DNA of 64,000 nt, taken from JAKOUY01 sp037045185. GTDB lineage: Bacteria; Actinomycetota; Acidimicrobiia; Acidimicrobiales; Ilumatobacteraceae. A program made the translations under genes and the position numbers. The notes under the pieces are model-generated. The model made no database searches. It saw nothing but the letters and a program-made list of their open reading frames with translations, and was not told the DNA's origin. The stretch spans positions 124,001 through 188,000 of the forward strand of contig JBAOHQ010000002.1 in NCBI GenBank assembly GCA_037045185.1, in the 5' to 3' direction. Of the stretch, positions 44,977 through 53,752 are shown piece by piece; the stretch's first letter is position 1, and each line of letters begins with the position of its first letter.

Positions 44977-46653
44977 TCAGCCGATCGGCTGGGCGTCGGC
45001 GATCAACGGCTCGAGGGTCAGTTCCGGCTCGTCACTGAGCAGGCGCTGCAGGCGGTACCGGTTCTCGAACAGGGCGACCAGTTCGCCGTCGGCGCGGGTC
45101 AGGATGCGGATGCCGCCGATCTCGCGCAGGCGTGCCGCCGACTGCTGATCGGTGCGGCGGATGGCCTGGTAGGGCGTCGAGACGATCTCGGTCGGGGCGC
45201 CGAACTCGCTGCCCAGGCGATGGGCGAAGACCTCGAACTGCAACTGGCCGACCGCGGCGAGCACGTTCTCGGACTCGCCCACCTCCGGGTCACGCAGTAC
45301 CTGGACCACGCCCTCCTCGTCGAGTTGGGCGAGGCCCTTGCGGAACTGCTTGAACTTGGCGTTGTCCAGCGGGCGAGCCCTGGCGAAGACCTCCGGGGCG
45401 AAGCGCGGGATGGGCGGGAACTGCACCGCGGCGCCGTCGTGCAGCGTGTCACCGAGCTGTACCCCGGTGGCGTTGACCAGGCCGACGACGTCACCAGGGA
45501 AGGCCTCGTCCACCGTCTCCCGGTCCGGGCCGAACGCGGTGGTGGCGTACTTCGTGGTCATGTCCCGCCCGGTGCGCTGGTTGGTGGCGGTCATGCCGCG
45601 CTCGAAGCGGCCCGAGCAGATCCTGGCGAAGGCGATGCGGTCACGGTGCGAGGGATCCATGTTGGCCTGCACCTTGAAGACGAACGCGCTGAACGGCGCG
45701 TCGAGGGCCCGCGGCCGGTCGTCGATGTCAAGGCGTGGCGACGGGGACGGCGCCATCTCGACGACGGCGTCGAGCAGCAGGCGTACGCCGAAGTTGGTCA
45801 GCGCCGACCCGACGAACAGCGGCGTGGACTGCCCGGCAAGGAACGAGGGCATGTCCATGTCGGCGCCCACGGCGTCGAGCAGGCCGCACTCGTCGAGCGC
45901 CGCCCGCCACGCCGAGCCGCCCTCCGCGGCGGCCTCGTCGACCGGCATCGAGGCCTCCAACGCGGCGGACGCGCCTCGGGCCGTGCGGGTGAAGCGGATG
46001 TAGGTGTTGGTCCGCCGGTCGATGAGCCCGCGGAAGTCCTCGCCGCTGCCCACCGGCCAGGTCACCGGGGTGGGGCGCAGGTTGATCTTGGCTTCGATCT
46101 CGTCGAGCAGTTCCAACGGCTCCCGGCCAGGGCGGTCGTACTTGTTGAGGAACGTCATCACCGGCAGGTTGCGGTTGCGGCAGACCTGGAACAGCTTCAG
46201 CGTCTGGCTCTCGATGCCCTTGGCGGCATCCAGCACCATGACGACCGCGTCCACCGCGGCCAGGACGCGATAGGTGTCCTCGCTGAAGTCACGGTGGCCC
46301 GGGGTGTCCAGCAGGTTCATGACGTGATCGCCGTAGGGGAACTGCATCACGGTGGACGAGATGGAGATCCCGCGCTGCTGCTCCAGCTCCATCCAGTCAC
46401 TGCGGGCGCTGCGCCGGCCCTCCCGGGCGTGCACTGCCCCGGCCACCTGCACCGCCCCGCTGTACAGCAGGAACTTCTCGGTGAGCGTGGTCTTGCCGGC
46501 GTCGGGGTGGCTGATGATCGCAAACGTCCGCCGGCTGGCAGCCTGAGCGATCGGGCCGGCGCCGCTCGCCGCGGTGGACGTGGTGCTGGGTGCGATGCTG
46601 GACGTGGCGGCGGACGGAACGGCGGACGGAACGGCGGACGGAACGGCGGACAT
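44977..46653 (-). CDS. prfC: Peptide chain release factor 3
   Basis: GTPase that recycles RF1/RF2 from the ribosome after termination. Motifs: G1 ISHPDAGKTTLTEKFL, G3 LLDTPGHRDFSEDTYRV, G4 FLNKYDR, and the RF3-specific stretch REGRRSARSDWMELEQQRGISISS. C-terminal domains II and III follow to PLIADAQPIG. An ATG at 46653 gives an N-terminus of three SAVP repeats from a 12-bp tandem repeat, followed by an Ala/Ser-rich stretch before the family's usual start (about residue 36, SRRTFAIISH). The true start may be later. The open frame continues upstream over the neighbouring gene but that is shadow. Confidence 0.93.
   Translation of the reverse strand: MSAVPSAVPSAVPSAATSSIAPSTTSTAASGAGPIAQAASRRTFAIISHPDAGKTTLTEKFLLYSGAVQVAGAVHAREGRRSARSDWMELEQQRGISISSTVMQFPYGDHVMNLLDTPGHRDFSEDTYRVLAAVDAVVMVLDAAKGIESQTLKLFQVCRNRNLPVMTFLNKYDRPGREPLELLDEIEAKINLRPTPVTWPVGSGEDFRGLIDRRTNTYIRFTRTARGASAALEASMPVDEAAAEGGSAWRAALDECGLLDAVGADMDMPSFLAGQSTPLFVGSALTNFGVRLLLDAVVEMAPSPSPRLDIDDRPRALDAPFSAFVFKVQANMDPSHRDRIAFARICSGRFERGMTATNQRTGRDMTTKYATTAFGPDRETVDEAFPGDVVGLVNATGVQLGDTLHDGAAVQFPPIPRFAPEVFARARPLDNAKFKQFRKGLAQLDEEGVVQVLRDPEVGESENVLAAVGQLQFEVFAHRLGSEFGAPTEIVSTPYQAIRRTDQQSAARLREIGGIRILTRADGELVALFENRYRLQRLLSDEPELTLEPLIADAQPIG
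46609..46650. repeat. 12-bp tandem repeat at the prfC 5' end
   Basis: Three and a half copies of GGCGGACGGAAC, encoding repeated Ser-Ala-Val-Pro on the minus strand. The proposed prfC start codon lies at the last, partial unit, so slippage here could change the N-terminus or the start context. Confidence 0.85.
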
Positions 46654-46759
46654 GACGGCCCCAGGGTACGGCCGTCCGACCACTGGGCGGCGCGGGGCCA
46701 TCGCTACGATCTCGCCAGCGACCGGGTACGGACCGGCGACGGGCAACGAGGGGGAGCCG

Positions 46760-47590
46760 ATGGGGCTGTTGGACGGCAAGGTGGCGCTGGTCACCGGTGC
46801 GGCGCGAGGCCAGGGCCGGGCACACTGCGTGCGTTTGGCCGGTGAGGGCGCCGACATCGTGGCCCTCGACCTGTGCCAGGACCTCCCCGGCATCCAGTAC
46901 CCGATGGCCACCGCCGACGACCTCGACGAGACGGTCGACCTGGTCAAGCAGACGGGCCGGCGGGTGGTCAAGGCAGTTGCCGACGTTCGCAGCCTGTCGG
47001 CCATGCGCGCCGCGGTGGCGGCGGCGGTGGACGAGCTGGGAGGGATCGACATCCTCGTGGCCAACGCCGGGGTCGCCGGGCTCGGACTCGGGCAGTTGTC
47101 CGACGCCGAGCTGGAGGAGACCTGGGACTCCGTCGTCGACACCAACTTGAAAGGCGTGTGGGCCACCGTGCTCGCCGTCGGCCCGGCGATGGTCGCCCGT
47201 GGCGGCGGCGGTTCGATGATCCTGATCTCGTCGTCGGCAGGGCTCAAGGGCCTGACCTCGCCGGGAGCGTTCGGCAACGAGGGCTACGGCGCCTCCAAGC
47301 ACGGCGTGGTGGGCCTGATGCGCCAGTTCGCGGTGGAGTTCTCCCCGCACAGCATCCGGGTCAACTCGATCCACCCCACCGGGGTGAACACGATGATGGT
47401 CAACAACGAGGCGATGAACAACTTCTTCGCCCAGTTCCCCGATGCGGCCAACTCGATCAGCAACCTGCTGCCCATCGGCGTGCTCGAGCCCGAGGACATC
47501 TCCGACAGCGTGGTGTACCTGGCGTCGGACATGTCCCGCTACGTCACCGGAGTCACCCTGTCGGTCGACGCCGGGTTCAACGTCAAGTAG
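46760..47590 (+). CDS. Mycofactocin-type short-chain dehydrogenase
   Basis: 276 residues: ALVTGAARGQGRAHCVRLA, IVALDLCQDL, ILVANAGVAG and the catalytic SSSAGLKGLTSPGAFGNEGYGASKHG (Ser, Tyr, Lys). Similar in layout to the SDR at 38.4 kb and in the same mycofactocin-linked group. Start at 46760 has a purine-rich ribosome-binding site GAGGGGG just upstream. Divergent from prfC. The stop overlaps the end of the convergent DUF1992 gene by 8 bases. Confidence 0.9.
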   Translation: MGLLDGKVALVTGAARGQGRAHCVRLAGEGADIVALDLCQDLPGIQYPMATADDLDETVDLVKQTGRRVVKAVADVRSLSAMRAAVAAAVDELGGIDILVANAGVAGLGLGQLSDAELEETWDSVVDTNLKGVWATVLAVGPAMVARGGGGSMILISSSAGLKGLTSPGAFGNEGYGASKHGVVGLMRQFAVEFSPHSIRVNSIHPTGVNTMMVNNEAMNNFFAQFPDAANSISNLLPIGVLEPEDISDSVVYLASDMSRYVTGVTLSVDAGFNVK

Positions 47591-47976
47591 CGCGCCTCCA
47601 GCGGTCCACGAAGCCCTCCACGTCCACCGGCATCAGGGTGGACGGGGGTCCGCTGGCGCCGTACTTGTTCAAGGTGCGGATCTTGCCGTTCAACTCGTCG
47701 AGCAACTCGCGTACCTTGGCCTCCGAGCGGGCCGTTCGGGCGGCTTCCAGGGTCAGCTCGCGCTCGCTGCCGGAGGCGCAACGACGCTGGCAGGGCCTCG
47801 ATCTGTTCGGCCGCCAGCTTCTGCTTCACCCACCACAGCTCGTCGTGGGGCTGGTCGAGGCCGGCGATCGGCTGGCCCTGGCCGGCGAGGCCGTCGAACT
47901 CGCCGCGCTCCAGGCTCTCGCGGATGGCCGCTTCGGTGGCCGCTTCCCAGTTCGGGGTGACTCGGCGGATGACCAT
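47583..47976 (-). CDS. DUF1992 (DnaJ-homologue C-type) protein, one frameshift
   Basis: Small protein of about 130 residues when repaired: ATEAAIRESLERGEFDGLAGQGQPIAGL, the DUF1992 signature, then WWVKQKLAAEQIEALPASLRLR. The frame breaks near 47775, where an extra C precedes GAG, and continues ERELTLEAARTARSEAKVRELLDELNGKI to the stop at 47583. Found with DnaJ-like co-chaperones in some proteins; function of the stand-alone form unknown. The tail-to-tail overlap with the SDR gene also supports this end. Confidence 0.78.
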
Positions 47977-47994
47977 GTCACCAGTCTTGCCGGA

Positions 47995-48825
47995 TCAGGC
48001 GATCGGCCGCCAGGCACGGAGCCGCTCGGCCGAGTTGTCCCCGGGCACGCCCAACTGGCACACCACTCGGAGCCCCGGCCACTCGCTCGGGGTGAGTTGC
48101 TGGTACTCGAAGACCAGGTCACCGGCCCACGGGTGGCGGTAGCGGCGCAGGCGGGTCTGGAAGTGGGCGACGTCCTGGGCGGGCCACCACTCGGCGAACT
48201 CGGCGCTGGCGGTGGTCAGGGCGCCGACGAGCGAGGTCACCTGGGGATGCTGGCCCAGTCTGGCCGTGCCCGCCCGGAACTCGGCCAGGGTCCGCCGGGC
48301 GTGGTCCTCCCAGTCGACCACCAGGGCGCGGACCGCCGGGTCGGCGAAGGTCACCCACAGCAGGTTGCGGTGGTCGTGGTCGAGGTGTTCGAGGGTCGGG
48401 TACAGCCGGCTCTCGGCCCGGTTCCAGGCCACGAATTGCCACGTCGGTCCGAGCACGTAGGCCGGGGACGGCTCCATCGAGGCGATCAGCCGGACGAGGG
48501 CGTCGGGCGCCTCGTCGGCGGGTTCGGCGCCGCCGGCGTCGACCGCACCGGAGCGGTCGGCGAGGGTGAGCAGGTGCTGGCGGCCGGCGGCGTCGAGGTG
48601 CAGGCCGCGGGCCAAGGCGGTGAGCACGTCGGCCGAGGCGTTGATCCGCCGGCCCTGCTCCAGCCACGTGTACCAGGTGACCGAGACACCGGCGAGCATG
48701 GCCACCTCCTCACGGCGCAACCCCGGCGTGCGCCGCCGCCGGTCCGCCGGGAGCCCGACGTCCTCGGGCCGCAGCGAGTCGCGGCGCGCCCGCAGGAACC
48801 GGGCCAGCTCGTCGCGTCGATCCAT
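47995..48825 (-). CDS. XRE-family regulator with MmyB-like ligand domain
   Basis: 276 residues: N-terminal helix-turn-helix (TPGLRREEVAMLAGVSVTWYTWLEQGRRINAS) and a C-terminal ligand-binding domain (VLGPTWQFVAWNRAESRLYP, RNLLWVTFADPAVRALVVDWE). This architecture is common in streptomycete-type MmyB-like regulators, which sense fatty acids or other small ligands. Targets unknown. Separated from the S15 hydrolase gene by a 195-base spacer that carries two 44-bp palindromes. Confidence 0.9.
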   Translation of the reverse strand: MDRRDELARFLRARRDSLRPEDVGLPADRRRRTPGLRREEVAMLAGVSVTWYTWLEQGRRINASADVLTALARGLHLDAAGRQHLLTLADRSGAVDAGGAEPADEAPDALVRLIASMEPSPAYVLGPTWQFVAWNRAESRLYPTLEHLDHDHRNLLWVTFADPAVRALVVDWEDHARRTLAEFRAGTARLGQHPQVTSLVGALTTASAEFAEWWPAQDVAHFQTRLRRYRHPWAGDLVFEYQQLTPSEWPGLRVVCQLGVPGDNSAERLRAWRPIA

Positions 48826-48895
48826 CCCGCTATCGAATCACGCCCGGCGCCCGCCCTGCCTGGTACTCGGACCACCCCGCATCGTCCCGTGTCCG

Positions 48896-48939
48896 CATGG
48901 GCGCGAAATCCTCGGATTCCCGAGTGTGGCGCGCCCAAT
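48896..48939. repeat. 44-bp palindromic element, copy 3
   Basis: Starts CATGGGCGCG and ends CGCGCCCAAT, core with CTCGG and CCGAG halves. Paired with 48958-49001 across an 18-base spacer. Lies between two co-directional genes. Confidence 0.75.
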
Positions 48940-48957
48940 CACCAGGCGTGCCCCGTG

Positions 48958-49001
48958 AATGGGCGCGAAGACTTCGAAGAGTCGAAGTTTTCGCGCCCAT
49001 G
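48958..49001. repeat. 44-bp palindromic element, copy 4
   Basis: Starts AATGGGCGCG and ends CGCGCCCATG; its core is nearly self-complementary (GACTTCGA / TCGAAG). It ends 19 bases from the S15 hydrolase stop, so a hairpin here could act as its terminator. Confidence 0.78.
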
Positions 49002-49020
49002 CAGGGGGGCGAAGGGCGGG

Positions 49021-51234
49021 TCAGCCGCCGTTGCCGGCCGGTTGGTAGGGGCGGCAGGGCTGCAGGCGGATGCTGCCGCATGCCGGCGGGGCCGGTGGCA
49101 GGGTCACGTTGGGGATCACCGACAAGACCAGCGACGAGGGGTGCTCGGCGTCGTGGGCGATCGTCACCGTCTCGCCAGCGCTGATGGTCTGGAACGCCCA
49201 GACGGCGCGGTTGGCCCCCGGCGGGTCGATGCTCAGCCGAAGCCGGCTGCCCGCACGGAACGGGTGGGCAACGGGGTAGATCTCGACACGGACCGGCGTG
49301 AACTCGTTCGCCGGCAGCGGTGCCGACGCCTCCTTGGTGTGCAGCTGCACCGGACGAAGCTCGGTGGAGCGCGCCGAGTCGAGGGCTCGCTGGCTGGCAC
49401 GCAGCCAGCCGCTCTGGACGTAGATCTCGGTCCCGTCGGGTCGCACTTCGCTGATCGTCACCTCCAGGTCAGTGTCGGTCGCCGTGCCGGCGTTGATCCA
49501 CAGGTCAGCGGAGCCGGACCCGGCGACGAAGGTGTCGGCCTGCAGTGGTTCGGTGACGAACCCGGCGCCGTCGGCGGCGGGCAGCGGCTTCCAGTCGAAG
49601 GCCGCAGCCGCCCGCCATACCCCCTCGCCGTCGCCGGTGTAGAAGGTGGCGGGAAGGGCCGTCGGATCGGCGACGTAGCTGCTGGTACCCGACGGCTCGC
49701 CGCCGGCTTCCTCCAGCCGTCCACCCTGGTCGAGGAACCAGCGGGTGATGACGGCCCCGGGCGCCGGCCACGAGGCCAAGGCCACGATGCCGTTCGGCAC
49801 GGCGGCCCCCGGCGTCGCCCCTGCCGCGCCACCGGACTCCACCAGGACGCGCACGGACGGCTCGGCCTCGAACTCGGCGCGGGCCTGCTCCAGGGTCTTG
49901 CCGGCGAAGCGGTCGATGAACGCCGGCGTGTCCCCGACGCCGAACAGTGTCTTGGCCAAGATCGGGGCGACCAGCTTGAGGCCCTCGAGGCTGGGAACCC
50001 GGTCGGCCACGTACAGGTTCAAGAACTCGGCGTAGCGAGCCAGCGAGGTCGGGTTGAGCGAATCGGTGTGGCCGCCGTTGGTGAGGTCGATGAACACGTG
50101 CGGGGCGCCGGTGAAGCGGTCCAGCATGGTGGCGAAGTGCCCGCCGGTCTGCTCGTCCTGCCACGCCCCGGCGAGGAACACGGGCACCGTGATGTTGCCG
50201 ACCAGATCTGCGGTGACCAGATCGACGCCGGTACCCCCGGCCCCCGGGAAGAACGGGTCGGCCGCGTTGAGGGCGACGATGTCCTGCTGCTGGAGCCTGG
50301 CCTGCTGGTTGGCGGCGCAGACGGCGTCACCAGCCGCAGCCCGGGTGCGGGTCCAAGCCTGGCCGAACGGCATCGCCTCCTCGTAGCGGGTCTGCATCCA
50401 GTTCACGGTGAAGCCGGTGTTCAGCATGCCGCCCGGGTAGCTCAACGAGCGGAACGCGTCGTCGTAGACCGACAGCGGGGTGATCGCCTTGAGGTGCGGA
50501 GGTCGCCGGGCGGCGACGAACAGCTGGGAGATGCCGCCGTAGGAGATGCCCACCAGGCCGACGCCGTGGCCGGCAACCCACGGCTGGGCGCTGACGGCCT
50601 CGACCACGTCGTAGCCGTCGAGGGCGTTGTTGGTGTCGAACACGCCGTAGGTGCCGCCGCTGCACCCGCTGCCCCGCATGTTGACCCCGACGTAGGCGAA
50701 CCCCTGGGCGGTGTAGATGCGGCCGAAGGCGGCGTTGTCCGGGTCGCTTGGCGAGTAGCCGTTGTACTCGATCACGGTGGGGTACGGGCCCTCGTCGAGC
50801 GGGCCGGGGAGGACCACGTTGGCGCTCAGCGTCGTGCCGTCGCGGGTGGTGATATACCCGAAGCCCTCGCCGATCGACTGGGCGTCGTAGAACGACTGCG
50901 CCGGGTGATCCGTCTCGGCCAGCACCGTCACCGTGGACGGCGGTCCACCGCCCGGCCCGGCAGTGACCACAAAGCCCGGCCCTGGGGTCAGCCGGCGGAA
51001 CAGCGCGGCGCCGTTGGCGTCGGCGGTGACCGACTGTTCGGATCCGTCCGGGGCGCGAAGGGAGACCTCGGCGCCGGGCGCGGCGCCGAGGACCTCGACC
51101 TGCTCGGTCCCACCGCGCACGCTGACGGCTGCCGGGGGCGCCACCGGTGCTGCCGGCACTGTGGTGGCACGGGCGTCCACCGCCAGGCCACCGGCAATCA
51201 GGGTCGCGCTGATGATCGAGGCCAAACGCTTCAT
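49021..51234 (-). CDS. Secreted S15/CocE-NonD family hydrolase (X-Pro dipeptidyl-peptidase type)
   Basis: 737 residues with an N-terminal signal (MKRLASIISATLIAGGLAVDARA), a short beta domain (about 35-110), then the alpha/beta-hydrolase with nucleophile motif GISYGG, oxyanion-region Tyr in VIEYNGYSP and catalytic His in LTNGGHTDS. The C-terminal jelly-roll domain typical of X-Pro DPPs follows (PLQADTFVAGSGSADLWINA, RLRLSIDPPGANRAVW). Exported hydrolase acting on peptides or esters. The start at 51234 is chosen because it yields the signal peptide; longer frames exist. Confidence 0.9.
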   Translation of the reverse strand: MKRLASIISATLIAGGLAVDARATTVPAAPVAPPAAVSVRGGTEQVEVLGAAPGAEVSLRAPDGSEQSVTADANGAALFRRLTPGPGFVVTAGPGGGPPSTVTVLAETDHPAQSFYDAQSIGEGFGYITTRDGTTLSANVVLPGPLDEGPYPTVIEYNGYSPSDPDNAAFGRIYTAQGFAYVGVNMRGSGCSGGTYGVFDTNNALDGYDVVEAVSAQPWVAGHGVGLVGISYGGISQLFVAARRPPHLKAITPLSVYDDAFRSLSYPGGMLNTGFTVNWMQTRYEEAMPFGQAWTRTRAAAGDAVCAANQQARLQQQDIVALNAADPFFPGAGGTGVDLVTADLVGNITVPVFLAGAWQDEQTGGHFATMLDRFTGAPHVFIDLTNGGHTDSLNPTSLARYAEFLNLYVADRVPSLEGLKLVAPILAKTLFGVGDTPAFIDRFAGKTLEQARAEFEAEPSVRVLVESGGAAGATPGAAVPNGIVALASWPAPGAVITRWFLDQGGRLEEAGGEPSGTSSYVADPTALPATFYTGDGEGVWRAAAAFDWKPLPAADGAGFVTEPLQADTFVAGSGSADLWINAGTATDTDLEVTISEVRPDGTEIYVQSGWLRASQRALDSARSTELRPVQLHTKEASAPLPANEFTPVRVEIYPVAHPFRAGSRLRLSIDPPGANRAVWAFQTISAGETVTIAHDAEHPSSLVLSVIPNVTLPPAPPACGSIRLQPCRPYQPAGNGG

Positions 51235-51266
51235 CGTCGGAGTCTGCCAGACGGCAGAATGACCGG

Positions 51267-52358
51267 ATGCGCCTGGACGATCTGCTTGCCGATCTGGAAG
51301 AACTGGTGAACGTCGAGTCGCCATCACGCAACGTGGAGGCGATCACCGCCAGCGCCCACGCGGTGGATGCCCTCCTGCGCCGCCGGACCGGGGTCCACGC
51401 CAGCTTCGTGGACGGCCCGAACGGCCCACACGTCCACTGGAAGGGCGGGCCGAACCCGTCGATCCTGATCGTCGGTCACCACGACACGGTGTTTCCGATG
51501 GGCACGTTGGCGTCCCGGCCGTTCACCGTCGCCGACGGTACGGCCACCGGGCCAGGGGTGTTCGACATGAAGTCCGGCATCGTCGTCGCCGTGCACGCCG
51601 TGGCGGCGCTGGAGGACTCCACCGGCATCGAGATGCTCTTCACCAGTGACGAGGAGGTCGGCTCGACCAGCTCCCGGGCACTCATCGAGGAGCGCGCCCT
51701 GGCCTGCGGCACCGCCTTGATCTTCGAACCCGCCGGTGACGGGGGAGCGGTGAAGACGGCCCGCAAGGGCATGGGGACCTTCCAGGTCGTGATCCGCGGC
51801 AAGGCCGCGCACGCCGGCCTGGAGCCGGAGAAGGGGATCAACAGCCTGATCGCCGCCGCCGAGCTGATCGCCCAGATCACCACCTTCGGCGATCCGGCGC
51901 ACGGCACCACCGTCACTCCCACCATGGCGTCGTCGGGCACCGCAGACAACGTCATCCCCGCCCTCACGACGCTATTCGTCGATGCCCGGGTCACCGCGCC
52001 AGCGGAGAAGGCCCGGGTGGAACGCGCGATGCGCGGCCTCACCACATCGGTCGCCGGCGCCGAGATCGACGTGCGCGGCGCGATCAACCGTCCACCCATG
52101 CCTGCGTCGGCCGCCGACCCGCTGCTTCCCTTCGCCAGAGCCGCCGCCGCGGCGCTGGGCAACCACCACCTCGACACGGTGGCGGTGGGCGGGGGAAGCG
52201 ACGGGAACTTCACCGCGGCGGCCGGCGTTCCCACCCTGGACGGGATGGGGGCCCTCGGCGGCGGGGCCCATGCCGACCACGAGTTCGTCGACGTCGACGC
52301 CCTGGTGCCCCGGGTCGAGCTGGTGGCCGAACTCCTCCGCCGCCTCCTGGCGCGCTGA
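51267..52358 (+). CDS. M20-family metallopeptidase (carboxypeptidase G2-like)
   Basis: 363 residues: zinc ligand His in VGHHDTVFP, bridging Asp in GPGVFDMKSG, catalytic Glu in TSDEEVGSTS and the second-metal Glu in FEPAGD, with the lid/dimerisation domain between about 170 and 285 and the last ligand His in GGGAHADHEFVD. Cleaves C-terminal amino acids or N-acyl amino acids. Divergent from the S15 hydrolase, with 32 bases between starts. Confidence 0.92.
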   Translation: MRLDDLLADLEELVNVESPSRNVEAITASAHAVDALLRRRTGVHASFVDGPNGPHVHWKGGPNPSILIVGHHDTVFPMGTLASRPFTVADGTATGPGVFDMKSGIVVAVHAVAALEDSTGIEMLFTSDEEVGSTSSRALIEERALACGTALIFEPAGDGGAVKTARKGMGTFQVVIRGKAAHAGLEPEKGINSLIAAAELIAQITTFGDPAHGTTVTPTMASSGTADNVIPALTTLFVDARVTAPAEKARVERAMRGLTTSVAGAEIDVRGAINRPPMPASAADPLLPFARAAAAALGNHHLDTVAVGGGSDGNFTAAAGVPTLDGMGALGGGAHADHEFVDVDALVPRVELVAELLRRLLAR

Positions 52359-52385
52359 GCGCCGCGCTCGGACCGACCACGCGGG

Positions 52386-53739
52386 CTAGTCCGTCGGCGT
52401 GGCGCGGCCCTCGAGTTCCAGCAGGCCGCCGGCGCCGAGCGTGCCCGCAGCGCGGTACACGTCGAGCTTGGACCGGCTGTCGTCGATGTCCAGGTTGCGC
52501 ATCGTCAGCTGGCCGATCCGATCGAGTGGCCCGAACGCCGCGCCCTCCACCCGCTCCATGCTGAGCCGCTCGGGCTGGTACGTGAGGTGCGGGCCGGTGG
52601 TGTCCAGCACCGTGTAGTCGTCACCGCGGCGCAGGCGGACCGTGACCTCGCCCGTCACGGCAGACCCCACCCAGCGCAGCAGCGGCTCACGCAGCATCAG
52701 GCTCTGCGGGTCGAACCAGCGGCCCTCGTACAACAGCCGGCCGAGGCGGCGGCCCATCGTTCGGTAGTTCTCGATCGTGTGCTCGTTGTGGATGGCCGTG
52801 ACCAGGCGCTCGTAGCCGATGTGCAGCAGGGCCAGGCCGGGGCCCTCGTAGATCCCCCGGCTCTTTGCCTCGATAATCCGGTTCTCGATCTGGTCGCTCA
52901 TGCCCAGGCCGTGTCGCCCGCCGATGGCGTTGGCCTCGTGGACCAGGTCCACCTGGGTGGTGAACTCCGCGCCGTTGATGGCGATGGGCCATCCCTCGTG
53001 GAAGCGGATCGTGACGACCTCGGGCTCGATCGCGGCGTCGTCACGGTAGTGGGCCACGCCCATGATTGGCTCGACGAGGTCCATGCCGGTGGCCAGCTCT
53101 TCGAGCAGCTTGGCCTCGTGCGTGGCGCCCCAGATGTTCGCGTCGGTGGAGTACGCCTTCTCTTTGCTGACCCGGTACGGCAGGTCACGCTCGGATCAGG
53201 AACTCGCTCATCTCGGCCCGCCCGCCCAGTTCGTTGACGAAGTCGGGGTCCAGCCACGGCTTGTAGATCCGCAGCGCCGGATTGACCAACAGGCCGTAGC
53301 GGTAGAACCGCTCGATGTCGTTGCCCTTGTACGTGCTCCCGTCGCCCCAGATGTCGACGCCGTCGTCCTGCATCGCCCGGACCAGCAGGGTGCCGGTCAC
53401 CGCCCGGCCGAGGGGTGTCGTGTTGAAGTACGTCTTGCCGGCGGTGGTGATGTGGAACGCTCCGCACTGCAGGGCGACGAGCCCCTCGTGGACGAGCTCG
53501 GCCCGGCAATCGACGACCCGGGCGGCCTCGGCGCCGTACTGCTTGGCCCGCTCCGGCACGCCGGCCAGGTCGGGTTCGTCTGGCTGGCCGAGGTCTGCGG
53601 TGTAGCAGTACGGGACAGCCCCACGCTCACGCATCCAGGCGACGGCGGCCGAGGTGTCGAGGCCGCCGGAGAAGGCGATACCGACCCGTTCGCCGGTGGG
53701 GAGGGAGACGAGAACGCGGCCGAGTGAGTGGGCGGACAT
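52386..53739 (-). CDS. argG: Argininosuccinate synthase, one frameshift
   Basis: Joins citrulline and aspartate with ATP in arginine synthesis. N-terminal ATP-binding motif GIAFSGGLDTSAAVAW, then YTADLGQPDE and GDGSTYKGNDIERFYRY. The frame breaks near 53190, where FLIR should continue as ERDLPYRVSKEKAYSTDANIWGATHEAKLLEE; deleting one C before GAG restores it. The rest runs to the stop at 52386 with RTLEY-type motifs. Repaired length of about 450 residues matches the longer bacterial ArgG type. A break in so basic a gene argues for a sequence error. No other arg gene is adjacent. Confidence 0.9.
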
Positions 53740-53752
53740 ACGCGGACAGACG

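Noticed and set aside
44977..47277. prfC starting far upstream at 47277
   Set aside because: The extra 200 codons cover the divergent SDR gene and have no resemblance to RF3.
46873..51309. A 1,478-codon open frame on the plus strand
   Set aside because: It runs across the SDR, DUF1992, XRE and S15 genes in other frames and strand; its translation is Arg/Gly/Pro-rich with no domain. Typical high-GC shadow.
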